A stretch of 64,000 bases of DNA from Atopsyche davidsoni (taxonomy: Eukaryota > Arthropoda > Insecta > Trichoptera > Hydrobiosidae), in assembly GCA_022113835.1 (NCBI GenBank), contig JAILWY010000007.1, positions 11,509,001 through 11,573,000 on the forward strand. Direction: 5' to 3'. Positions within the stretch are counted from its first letter, which is position 1; every line of letters begins with the position of its first letter. Position numbers and translations under genes: made by a program. Shown here piece after piece: positions 13,301-26,820 of the stretch. The notes below the pieces were generated by a model. That model did no database searches. It saw nothing but the letters and a program-made list of their open reading frames with translations, and was not told where the DNA came from.

Positions 13301-16300
13301 TTTAATATCCTACGAAGCAAAATCTCATTTCAAAGAATTGTGTACCCTAAAGCATAATTGGCAAAAAAATCATATTCACCGATCGCGCTCACAGAAAAAA
13401 ACCTTTTTGACGACGGCTTTAGGGTGGACGAATTGTTTTTCGGCACCTAATACCAATTTTAAAGTATTTCGCCAAAACAAATTTACATTATTGTATCGAA
13501 TGTAAATCCCCAGCTGATTGCCTCGCAGGCTGTTATCCGTTTTCAATACGGGACACGTGACCGGCTCCACTGTAAAATGGCTTAGTGAAATTTGCGAAAC
13601 CATACCCGACCAACGACACAAGTCACATGGGGATACCTGCTTGCTTATATAGTAAATAAGGCCTCTGTTGTCTAGTACTTAGTTATTTATTTGACTTATG
13701 CAAATACTTGATTTTTTACACAGATTTCTCCCTACACGAACTCAATAACGAAAATAGAGAAATCCATGTACGCATGTTTTGGGTAAGCAAGTTGTGTCAA
13801 TCAAAACACATTCTGTACTCCAATTGACTTTCACTATTAATCTTCTTCTCGTGCCTCTCCTCATAAGAAGTTGCCCTATACTGAGCTAGTCTCACCAATT
13901 CGGCTGCATTTTCCTATTTTCCATGGACAATCAGCTGGAGGATGCTTCATTTACTGTAACGAAAAGTGTGATCAAAATAGGAGACCTTCCGCTTTTATAC
14001 CAACGTCAGAAGTTCCCTTTCTTTGCACATTCTATGCAAGGCTCTCTCATTTGTGACACGGTCAACCCACGGTATTACATTTCTGCTACCTCAATTCTGG
14101 GCACAGTAGTTGTCTTGAGTGTCCAGGCTTCAACTGCAAAATAGAACTGAGAATACATAACACTCGGTGAATCTCCAGAGAGATTTCAGTGTTATATCTC
14201 TTGAGCATTGCACTTTCCTCAAGTTATACGTACTGCGTACTTAAATTTTTTAACTCTCTCAACTACTGTGTTGTTTCTTTATAATAATAGGTTATTTGCA
14301 TTATATTATAAAAACGCGTTTAAACCAATTTTCACAGTTGGCTTTCGATGGTGCAAATGCTGTTTTTTTAAGCACAAAACACGACTTTTTCGCTGTTAAA
14401 AAAAATATTACTGCGTTGCGATACGTGTTAGTATTTTGATTGCTCATTGTTGACAGATGTATAAGCTATAAAAAAAATATAAGTTTAGACATGTGTGTCG
14501 AATTCGTGTGGCGGTAGCGCCATCTATGTGTGGAACCTAAAAGCTTGGTCGGGAGTACAGTGAATTCACTTGCAGTTTGTTTTGTTTGGTTTTTGTTGTT
14601 TGGGGTTTTGGTTTTCGGTTTTTCGGTTCTCGGTTCTCGGTTCTCGGTTCTCGGTTCTCGGTTCTCGGTTCTCGGTTCTCGGGGCTCCCTGGCAAGCTGT
14701 CACCGCGGCGCGTGAGCTCCGAGCCGGCTCACCTCAGTCAGTCGCGTACGGCCGAGCGGCTCGCGTGTCTGGGACGTCCTCGCCCACGTCCCCCGCAGTG
14801 TTGCCAGTGCAGAATAATACACAGACATGGTCGCACAAGCGGTGGTGATTGCATTTTATTATTTTTGAGTGATTATTTGTGTGCTCCTGCTATTTTATAT
14901 GTCTATAAAGGCCTCTGCACACGCAGCGACACAACTTGCCATCAGTCGTTTACGGCTCTGCCTGTGTAAACAACGAATAGTGAGACGCTATTGGCGACGT
15001 GTGTAAACGACTTGAAATTATTTATTATCAAGGGATAAATATTTTACGATATTTGATACATCTCCACGTCCTAACGTTGTGTTGCCAGTGCAGAACAATG
15101 CATATTCATTGCGTGGACATGGTCATTTTTGAGTGATTACTTGAGTGATTACACACAACTTGCAATCAGTCGTTTACGGCTTTGCCTATGTAAACAACGA
15201 CGTGTGTAGACTGCTTAAAATAATTTATAATAAAGGAATAAATATTTTACGATATTTAATACATCTCAGAACAATGCATATTCATTGCGTGGACATGCGG
15301 TGGTGATTGCATTTTATTATTTTTGAGTGATTACTCGTGTGTTGCTGGTTTTATATATTTCAATAAAGTCATCTACACACAACTTTGAACTCTACTGCAA
15401 ATTTATAATCAGGGAATACATCTTCTATATGCAAATTGTGCGGTTTATTGTGTGAGGAAAAGTCAAAAGTTAATAAACCGAGATGCAAATATTGACAGCC
15501 AGTCGTATATATTATTTGTAAATATTTTGAAATAATGTTTTCAGCACGCCACTAGTAAAATAATACATGTTGGTTTTTTTAAATTAACTTGTAAATAGTT
15601 TCACTAGAAAAGTTTTCACGCTTGTTCAAAATCGTTTATACAAATAACTAAAAAAATAACTTCCAGATCCATCAAAATATTATTAAATACAGAAATTCAA
15701 TGTTTTATCATTTGTGATGAATAACGTTTGTATAATTTTAATTTGTTTTGTAGTTTAATGGGGTTATTAAATGAATTTACAAAACATGTTCAACAAGGAT
15801 GCCCATCCAGCGCATCTTTTATTATCTATGAAAATTATTGATTATGGCGTACCGCCATTATCTTGTAAAACGTTTTACAGATATTAAACTTCAAATATGG
15901 CGTCATACGACCGTACAATAATCACCGTTAACGTTTATGGAAGAATTTTATATACAATGATGCGCCGTGCATTATTTATAGCACAAGCGTGCAGTCAAGC
16001 AAAACAGCATTGCTTGCCTTAAAAATAATTAGAAATATCTCGTTCACATTTTTCCATATTTACTGCATTATATTATATTTTATCAACGACATACTTGTTT
16101 AATTTGAATGGCTGGGGTCAATTTTTGTCAGCACAAAGAAGCCATTGAAAGGCGAAACCACCCACAAATAAACATAATAAAAATCTTCCTATTGTTTAAA
16201 ATGGAGTAATACAAACTAGACCAGTCTGTCGTGGATAGTATTTTGTGGATTTGTAATATATTTTAGATTTCATGCGTATAAATGCACGTTCAGTTAATTT

Positions 16301-19300
16301 TTTGGTCCAGTGTTATTCGATTTAACGGAGCGTAGTAAAAATATTTTTTCCACGTAATTGAAATTTCAGTAGTATTCTGTAAAATCATTTCCTTTATAGT
16401 TATAGCTATCATTTCACAAAATAAAAAAAATACAATCATTTATGTGAACGCTGCAGTGCGGTTGTAACTTATAATGTAATTAACATTTCAATGCTCGGTA
16501 TCCTTGGGTGTATTATCTATTATATGCTACATATCTATTCTCGTATTTACCTTCCTTTCAATTACAGTTTAAAATAAATAACGCTTTTAAAATTCTGTGA
16601 ATCTACCAATTATTATTTCATTAATAAAATACATATTTCTAAGCCAAACAAAAAAAAAACGAGTACATGCATTATTTGCAAATTTTCTTGTGTCGGTTCG
16701 TCGTCAATTAGATCCTTTCAGGCTTTGCTTTCCCTTTCATCCCCAAATGCATGAATCGTACTTCGCAGAACTCATTAAAGGGATTATCATTAGCATTAAA
16801 CTATAATTAATAATTTAAAAATCAGGTCAATTAGTATGTTAACGCACTTGCTTATCGAAGTGTCACGGATGCCAAATAATTCTTATTTATTTTTAGTTAA
16901 ATATATAAATGATGAAACTCCTCTTATACAGGTTTTCTGTGATTTCCCTAATAACAAGGCAATACTCGGATTAAATTCCTGCCATCAAATCTTTTGCCTA
17001 TTCTACTTGCGGTTTTCTATATACATGGTTATATTATATACGACCATTAACTCGACTCAACATTATGAAGTAATCATAAAAAAAAAACAACAAATATGAA
17101 TAGCCTAGTCTATAAGTCTATTTCATAGGCTTATCATATTTTTTTTGTTTTGATATGGAGTGCTACAAATTCATTCGGTATTCTCAAAATCAGTTTAACG
17201 TTTGTTTTGTTAGGCTTTGGTTATAGTTTTCAGCAAAGGATATCACAAGATGGATTCAGTACCGGGACCGAAACGTGCAAAGGCTCTATATCAAAAACGC
17301 AGCACAACACCCAAAAAGTGAATTTTAATAGGTCAGGAGCTTAAAGTTGTGTGTGTTGTTTGTTAACACGCGGAAGCAGACGTCTTTGATTGTAGGTCAA
17401 AGTAATGTTACCTGTGCAATGTGTCAGCAGTAAAGAGGCTCGACGGCGCGGGGCTTCGGTCAGCTGTTCGCTTATTTCATTACAACTTATCGAGTTTGCT
17501 GCAAATCGTGTAAAATTTTTCACAGAATTACTGAAAAATAATGAAATTCCGGCACGTTTGCGCAATTAAGTTTTTTTTTTGCTTTCAAATATCGTGATGA
17601 TGATAAAATTGCTAGTAACATACTGCAAAGCACATGTATTAGAGTGTTTTCTTCGTTCTTGGATGTTGTGCTATCTACGAGGATTTAATAATCCTCGTAA
17701 TACTTTAGAATAGCCCAAAAAAAGATTTAATCAATCATGCGTGTTGTGAATAAAATTATACCAGAAAGAGTTTGCAACAATCGTTTTAGTGTAATTGAGA
17801 GTTCACGACTATTTAGGTAAAGATCGTGAATAAATGAAAAAAATGTTCCTTCAAAACCTTCAAATACAAGCATCTACTTTCAATGCTTAATTTAAAAAAA
17901 ACCTTTAATTTATATTACAACATCTTGTATGCACGTGTATTCACAAATAAATAAATGCATAAATATAAAAATACACACCGGTAGCAAGTTTTATATAAAA
18001 TCTCCGTTTCTCATTTTTTTTTTAATACACTATTCATTTATCACGTCGCATACAACATTAAAAAAATATTTATAGCCATGTTAACTCTATTCAAAAATTC
18101 CAGTATCACCTTTAAAAAAAAAAAAATATATATATATATACAATAACCAAATTTGATAGAAACTGCTACGTCGATGTAAATTTGCCGTTTATTTTGGTTC
18201 TTAACACTCAGAGGTCAATGCTTGTTCGAAGATGACGTACTAACTTATTCATTTCAGAATTTGTATTATTTTATAGACAAAACCGGTTTGGGATTCTTTA
18301 GTATAGGCATACAAATATTTTTATCATGGAAAATTGCACTGCCATTTTGAGAGTTTATATTCAAAATGGAGTGGCGTGGGTATCACTAAAATTCGTATCA
18401 TATTCAATACTTTGAATAATAAAATAAAATACCTTTAAAACATGATATATAGATATGCAACTTCGCATACAATACGTGTTTATATTTTTAAAATTGAGTA
18501 AGATGTTAATGACCTTATGCATATTAACATTTGAACAAGATTTTTTCGTTAGCTAGTTAATTTTTGATCAAACGATAATAAAACGTACAAATATACAAAA
18601 AAAACAAACAAATAAAAGTAACGCAATTGCGATAAGATTATTATGATAAAACATACCTGTGTGAATCATTAAAAATTATTATCAGTTAATAACTGATAAG
18701 AAGTAAGTACGTAAAAGTACTTTAATCATTTATAAGCGTTCATACTAACACTTAAAATAATTTAATAATAATATTGCTAAACTCGTGTGGGGTTAGTTTT
18801 AAAATATTGCAGTTTAATAAACTAAACAAGTCGTTATTTTATTTATAATCTATTCTAGGTCTCTTGAAGTATTTGATAATGATTATTTCATATTTAATTA
18901 GTATGTTTTTATCTAAACGTTTTGCATATAAAACGACTAGATGAACCCACACTTAGTCTTTTGACCACTATGTTTATAGACCGAGAATTCAAATCGTTAT
19001 ATACAAGTATACTATGCTAAATAAATATTTAATGGTTTTTTTTTATTGAAAGCTTAAAATGATTTTTTTACATCCACTGTGTTTTTATACGTATTTTTAC
19101 AGTTTCGCATATGATGCATATTATTATTGGACTTATTTCCTTCTTCGTCTCAAACTCGAGACACTATGTTTACATTAACTTGACAAAATGCAGCACGTGT
19201 AATCTCTTCCTTCTTAACTTCCTGCGGATATAGCTGCGATAAATGCATTTACCGGCAAACAATAGGCAATACATCGTAAAGACAGAAGAGAAAACTCAGC

Positions 19301-22300
19301 GTGGTTACTTGAATAATACCATTCACAAAAAAATAACCACAACACTCAACCCGAGATAAGTGAATAATTCACTCTACGATATTTTATTCATACAAGGTTT
19401 TATTTTAACCTTATGTAATTTATATTTTAATAATATTTAACCTCCAAACTCTGTTCGTGGCGTCATTGGCCGATTAAACTTTAGTCGATTGATTCACACA
19501 AGGAACAACGAAAAAAAAAACCATGGAAATTTGTGTCGCAGCGTGTGTAGCCTGCTTAGTTACTAAACGAGAATTTTGATATTTAAATGCAAGTAAAAAA
19601 ACCAATGTATGTTGTTTTTGACGTAATTATTTCGCTAGGTCATACAAGTATTTCGGATCCACACTTGCATATAATGATTTGAAATCTAATCTGTGTGCCA
19701 AAAGCAATTTTTTCAGATGATTTTTTTCGTAATTTCATAGCGAATCGACTAACCATTGGCACCAGCAGATCTTAGTTAAATATTTTACATAGCTTACGCT
19801 TCATTAAACCGATCTCAGTTTCAAGGTATATAGTTTCGCATAGAGATCAAAAATAATTTATTTTACCTTGAATTTTCACGGCACCATTTTTAATAAACAA
19901 TAATTATGTATTATCCAATGAAATTTAACTAAAACTCTCAGCCTGCTCCAGTGTACAGCGAGACCTTCGCAGCTGGAGGTCTTTAGCGGTCTATTGACTA
20001 CGTTCATGCTATTTTAAGCTGCTTTCAGCTATTATCTATATTATACCACATAATAAAACATACCTTTTACATATAATACTTAAAATTCAATTAATTGCCA
20101 CTGAAATAAAACGTTATGCATTTTCTCTGAAATCAAAACTTTTAGTAACTGAAATTAAATATTGAACATACTTCGCCTGGAAAGGCGAAAAAAGTTACGA
20201 ACTAAATAAAAGTCTTGATTTGACTTTCAGGTATCACCAGATGGTAAAATCAGTTGTCGTGCTTTGAATTTGAATAACAGTTTTATTTTGTCATCTGACG
20301 ATGACTTTAGACTTTGGTCGAAACAAGTCGTGAATAATAAGCCATGTGGTATATCCTTCAATGATATTTAATATATTTTCTTGTACGATCTCTTTAAAGC
20401 CAGTAGTGTGTAGCCTTCGGCAGTCGATTCGTTTCGGCTGTACGTAACTTGTGTATAATCGTATTATTGACCACGCGAATGTAAAAATAGAATACGTGGT
20501 GGTTACTAATAATAACTACTATACCAGAGGCTTAACTCGTGATAAGTTGTTGGGTAACAATGGAGTTTCCACTTCTTCGGGAGATTCGATCAATATCAGT
20601 ATTTATAAAACTTCCCTTCAGTTAACTTAAGTCTTCTTCTTCTGTTGGCTCTCCTCATATGAGGTTAGTGACCATTTCATCGAACATATCCTTATCCTGG
20701 GCCAGTCTCACCAATTCAGCCACTAAACTTCCACCTTCCAATGTCTCTTTTTCCTCAGCTGGAGGCTGCTATATTTATTGTTACGACAAGTGTGGCCAAA
20801 ATAGAATACCTTCCGCTTCATTTCCAACGTCAAGAGTTCACTTTTTTTGCGCATTCTGTGCAAGACTCTTTCATTTGTATCACATTTGTTGCCTCAATTT
20901 TTCGCATAGTGTCCAGGCTTCAACTGCATAAAGGAGAACTGAGAAGACCACTTGTTGTAACTCCAGCGAGATTTCAGTGCTATATCTCTTGAGCATAGTA
21001 CTTTCCTCGAGTTATTAAGGGAACTGCGTGACACGGTCAACCCTATACAACCGCATTTCTGCCGCCTCTGAGTAGCTGTCTTGAGTGTCCAAGCTTCGAC
21101 TACAGAAGAAGAACTGAGACGACTTGCTTAGTGCTATTGGCGATGTGTATAGAGGGCTTATCTAATCACTGTTTAGTATGATCAGTATTCCTGGGTATTT
21201 ACCGCATTTCTGCCGCCTCAGAGAAGCTGTCTTGAGTGTCCAAGCTTCGTCTACAGAAGGAGAACTGAGACGACTTGCTTAGTGCTATTGGCGATGTGTA
21301 TAGAGGGCTTCTCTTATCACTGTTTAGTATGATCAGTATTCCTGGGTATTTACCGCATTTCTGCCGCCTCTGAGTAGCTGTCTTGAGTGTCCAAGCTTCG
21401 ACTACAGAAATAGAACTGAGACGCCTTGCTTAGTGCTATTGGCGATGTGTATAGAGGGCTTCTCTAATCACTGTTCAGTTTGGTCAGTATTCCTGGGTAT
21501 TTACCGCATTTCTGCCGCCTCAGAGAAGCTGTCTTAAGTGTCCAAGCTTCGACTTCATGAAGGAGAACTGAGACGCCTTGCTTAGTGCTATTGGCGATGT
21601 GTATAGAGGGCTTCTCTAATCACTGTTCAGTTTGGTCAGTATTCCTGGGTATTTACCGCATTTCTGCCGCCTCAGAGAAGCTGTCTTAAGTGTCCAAGCT
21701 TCGACTTCATGAAGGAGAACTGAGACGCCTTGCTTAGTGCTATTGGCGATGTGTATAGAGGGCTTCTCTAATCACTGTTTAGTATTATCAGTATTCCTGG
21801 GTATTTACCGCATTTATGCCGCCTCAGAGAAGCTGTCTTGAGTGTCCAAGCTTCGACTTCACGAAGAAGAACTGAGACGACTTGCTTAGTGCTATTGGCG
21901 ATGTGTACAGAGGGCTTCTCTAATCACTGTTCAGTATTCCTGGGTATTAACCTGGGTAAGGGCACAGGCGACACGTCTCACACGGCCCGCCAGGTCGGGT
22001 GCAAGACAGCCCTGGTGCAACGCCGCGCCGGCGAGAACTGCATTCCGGCTGGTCTCTTTTTATGTTTCAATTTGGTCTGGTCGCCTCCCTGCAGTACTGT
22101 TATTCGGAAACTGCGGATAACTGCGCATTGACAAAAACACGCGTTATAAACAAGTCCTCCGCCGTGGCCGCGAGAGACGCACCCGGCGACCAGTGCCGGG
22201 CCTCTTGCTTTATCGATTATTGCAATCGAGTCACACAAGCTGCCTACACCCGTCAATCTCGATCTTAGCTGAAATACTTCCTCTTTTACGTAAACTGTAA

Positions 22301-25300
22301 ATAACTTATTACTGTTAGAAATCGGTTGTAAATTATTTGTCAGCTACACACGCAACCGATTTGCTGTGTAGGGCGGTTGATGACCATTTCACTGGGCCAG
22401 TGTTCATGATTTTCTAATTATAAAATAGTGTAGTGGGTACTCGGGTCCTCTACAATAATCTTATTCGTCTAATAGCGTCATTTTATACATCTTACTTAGT
22501 ATATACTGCAAGTTGTGTGAATATAATCTGTCTTAGGCAAATTTGCAAAATTGTATATAGTTTTGTCATATTGTCACCTTCTATTTATTTTCAACAAAGT
22601 GATGTCCCTGTAAAAAAGTTTTTATAAAATATCTACTAAGGGTATGATAAAATTGGAGTCGAGGGCTTCTTGTAGCAATCTGTTAAATGCAAGTTCGAAC
22701 CAATATAGTGATCGAATTTGAGCGATACAGGTATCGGTTCAGATCTCACCTGTGCTCTGTTTCACTTAAATAATAGTGTATTGGTCTTAACGTAATCAGG
22801 TATTTTATAATGTAATCAGTTTGATCGAAATCGATAGTTTGCCGTAAATAGTTTTCTATAGTTGTGATTGCACACAACCGCCGACCCTTTCCCATCACTA
22901 ACTTTCGTCACTGACCAATTACCCGAAGAAACCAAGCTACGAAAATGATTCCGATGTATTGTGGTCATATTCAATTTAGTGAATTTCAGATATTCGATTA
23001 CTTTGAATGTGCTGCAGTTTCAAAATAATATTTAAATATATGTGAACGTACCACGTCGTATATTTGAAGTATAATATTTTATATAAAAATTATCTTTATC
23101 GCTGTGTGGTTGGTTGATTTTTATTTTTTTGTATACACAAAAGGGAAACAGTACAGTGTAATAAAATGAAAATGAAATTGAAGTACAATTTTTTAATATA
23201 TCCGGCAAAAATTAGTTGCGACGATTACGTACTTGTTTGTAACGATTCAGATATAAGTGTCTTTGTCATAATTTACTACGTGCTGGCTCAATTTTCACTT
23301 TGATTTCAAACGCTGGGTTGTCTCAGTTTTTCTTAATGATGAGAAAAATCAAGGCGTTTGAAATATGGCTTTATAGGAGAATCCTCAAATACCATGGGTT
23401 GACTGCGTCACAATTGAAAGTCTTGCACAAAATACGAGAACTCATGACGATGGTAAAAAAGACGCAAGGACTCATATTTTGGATATGTTTTTATAAAAAA
23501 ATAAATATAACCTACTGGAGCTGATCATTCAGGGAAAAATCTGAAAAAAAATATTAAAGGAGAAAATTTGCGCAAGTGGCTAAAAGTCGGGAGTACAGTC
23601 GAATTTGTAAAACTGGCACAGGACAAACCAGTGAGATGGTCACCAACTTGAAGGAGAAATATAATTGTCCCATAAGAGTTTCGTTTGTATTTTAAGATAC
23701 CATGGAAAAATTGTATTCTATATTTATCTCAATTTTAACAAAATTTGCCTGGATAAACAGAATATTCTCTTCCTTACATAATTACAATAAATGGGTGGTC
23801 TGTGCGTCCAAACGAGGCAATTACATTTCGAGTCTACGTTGTTTCCTTTAAAAAGAGACAAGTACTGTAATTAACTGGTAATTAGCTTTTTTTAGTTCAT
23901 GTTTCTAAAGTCAGAAGCTCAAAATAAACATTGATTAGTGCGTGGACACGAAAAAGGCGTTCGCTCTCTTTCAAAAGATAAAAATACATGAATTTTCCCA
24001 TGTTGATACACTGCTTATTTTTATTAAAATGTTTAGTTAAATTATATTCAAAATAATTCTTAAATATATAAACCTTTCGAGGTTAATCGGTTGACGCAAT
24101 TACTTAAAGTATTTCTTGAGTTAAGATAAGTTTTTCTTCACATGAGAAGAAAGGAAAACATTTTCAAAACAAAACCCTTTGAGAGACATATTTTTATTTG
24201 CTTAGTGTTATGGTGTTTATTTTGCCTTGCTGACGAATGTCACTGCGTTTTCAGTTGAGAGGGGGAAGAAAGAAGAGAGTGTGGGGTAGAAGTAAATATT
24301 TTCGTAATGTAACATCCCTGTTACAAAGCAAATGCTACAGACGCTACATATCTGATATAGCCACAGTAGTTTTCCACTTGTTAACTCTTGACTCTTTTTT
24401 GGTATATAAACACTAATTATAGTATTTCAGTTTAGTAATAAAGTATTTATTTTGTCTTTCAGAGGCTTCTTCAGACCGAAGAAGTTTTTTTTTTCTTCGT
24501 AATTTCGTGAATTTATTTTTTCCAATTGAAGACATATGTTATAGAAAAAGTAGTGCTCGGTGAAGGAAATAGTTGTTGTGGTTTTTCTCGTCGTTTCTTC
24601 CGCATGCTTGGTCCACTCGTGTCTGCAGGCCAACGGTGCCTATGTCAGTTGAAAACGAATAGCACGACGTCTCTTCGCGGTGAGCCAGTGCCATCACGTC
24701 TTCCCCGTAAACGATTTGTGATTAGTTACGTGTTTTTCAAAACAATTTCAAATCACCACTCTGCACGTGCAAGAGACACTTGTGCCGGCAGATTTGAACC
24801 GTCTAAACTCCCACTGCGCTATAAAAAACCAATCCTTAACCTTCTCTAACTAACTAACTCTACTTCTTCTTCAGGCACCTCACCTTAGAGAAGTAGTGTG
24901 ACCATTTCACTGAAAATATGTTGGCCAGATCACGGTTTTCTCAGGGTAAATAGCAAAGTGAAACAAGTGATCAGTGCGATTGCACTGATCGGTTGTCACG
25001 GCCAGTGTAGGCAGCTTACACAATAATGATTAAATTTCTATGTCGCATTTGTATCATGGCCATCATCAGACACTAATGGGAACAAAATACTTCCATTTAA
25101 AATTCATTGAACACCAGCGACGGCGCAACTCTAATCTCATTGTACTCAAACCTGTGACGGAATGTTTACCGTTTACCATCCTTGGTTGGTTAAACCACGT
25201 CTGTGCTAATTACCAAAACCAAATATTACCCAATGGCTGGGGGCTCAATTTACACCTGACATTTTAAAACTTGCAACCCATTTTTTAAATATTTGTTTTA

Positions 25301-26760
25301 AAGTGAAATTGTAAAGTCTTCGGATGAGTTTTGATGCCACTTGTAATGCTGAACAAAGAATAGACATTTAAAAAAATACGTATGTAAAACGATCTCATTA
25401 TTGATATTGATGTTTTAATTGCCTATTACGTGTATGAAAAATATAAATTAATTCAATGTTTTTGAGTATTTCCTGGAGAGTTCTATCTAATGTCTACGAA
25501 CCATCGAAATCACAAGTGATTTCGAGTGCTGTCTAAGTAAAAGTTCCCACCGCATTGGTCAAACCAAATTGAATAGATTGTATGCCATATAATAATTTGA
25601 TCGCCCATTCTTTACTGAAGTGTGGCAATCAACGATTTTATAATTTTCTCTGGTTTTCGCATAAAGATTATCTGATTTTTTTCAATCTTAACAATGAGAT
25701 TATCTCCACACCATGTTATCTAAAATGTATTGCATAAATCATTCACTTTTGGGAAACAAATTTGTACGTTTATAATTTGTACTCTGCGCGTCGTAATAGT
25801 TTTATTTAGTAAAAGAGAGACTCATAATTACTTTTAGACAAAAAATACTTTATAATTGTTCGGTTAATTAATTAAATATAAGTATCAATTTCATAACACT
25901 TGACTACTGACTAAACCACGACGTAAAAATAAAATATACAAATCTTCGTATATAAGCTAACTAGAAAAGTATGTTTTTTTTATCTTTTACTTTCTTTGTT
26001 TGCTTTTTTGGTTCTTCTTTTTCTTGACTATTTTTGTAACAAAAATGCAGTGGCGTCTTTTCTTGTCTCTTAGTCGCTCATTGAAAACAAAAAGTAAGTT
26101 CCTTTGGGACACACAGCATTGTTATGGTATGGAGCTGGTTAAAGTTTTCGTATTCGTTTCGGTCCCCGTGATGTGACCATCTTCAGGTATTTCTCCCTGT
26201 TATCAAGATAGTCCTAGTACAAGGACTAAATCATTGTAGTACCAAAATTTTCAAACAGCCCAACACCAAAGAAACCAAATCGACTCAAAATGATTATAGT
26301 TCATACAAGAGAGTCCAATTCATTTAGTTTTTGATATTTCTTAAATTAACTTAATATTAATTGACGAAATATGCAAGTTTATAAATATCAAAATAAAGCG
26401 TGCTGGCGAGCAGTTATATATATTTTTTGCCACTAATTGCTTATAAATAACCCGCTTGACAACCGGCGGGCAATCGATAAAAGACAGCACGTGTATCTTG
26501 AAAAATTTCATAGTTTACGTTCCGCATAGTACATTAAAAAATAAAACCTGCTACAAAGTAAAAATACGTAGATTACGAAAAAAATACACAACGAATAAAA
26601 ACGATGAATGTACAAAAAAATTTCCAAATCCTTAACGACGGGATTAATTTAAAAATAATGAGGTGCGTTGAAATTCATATAAGCTTACAAATTTTTTGAA
26701 GATGGCTTTATAATGTTCGTAGATTTTGCGAGACGCTGTTATCAGTTCTTGGGTATTAAA

Positions 26761-26820
<60 letters not shown>

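Noticed and set aside
14530..14969. Overlapping ORFs with SVLGSRF repeats
   Set aside because: They result from a 7-bp repeat kept open in all frames; no conserved protein.
24526..24849. 107-codon plus-strand ORF as a gene
   Set aside because: No recognised domain; it runs into a LINE fragment and pol III-like words.
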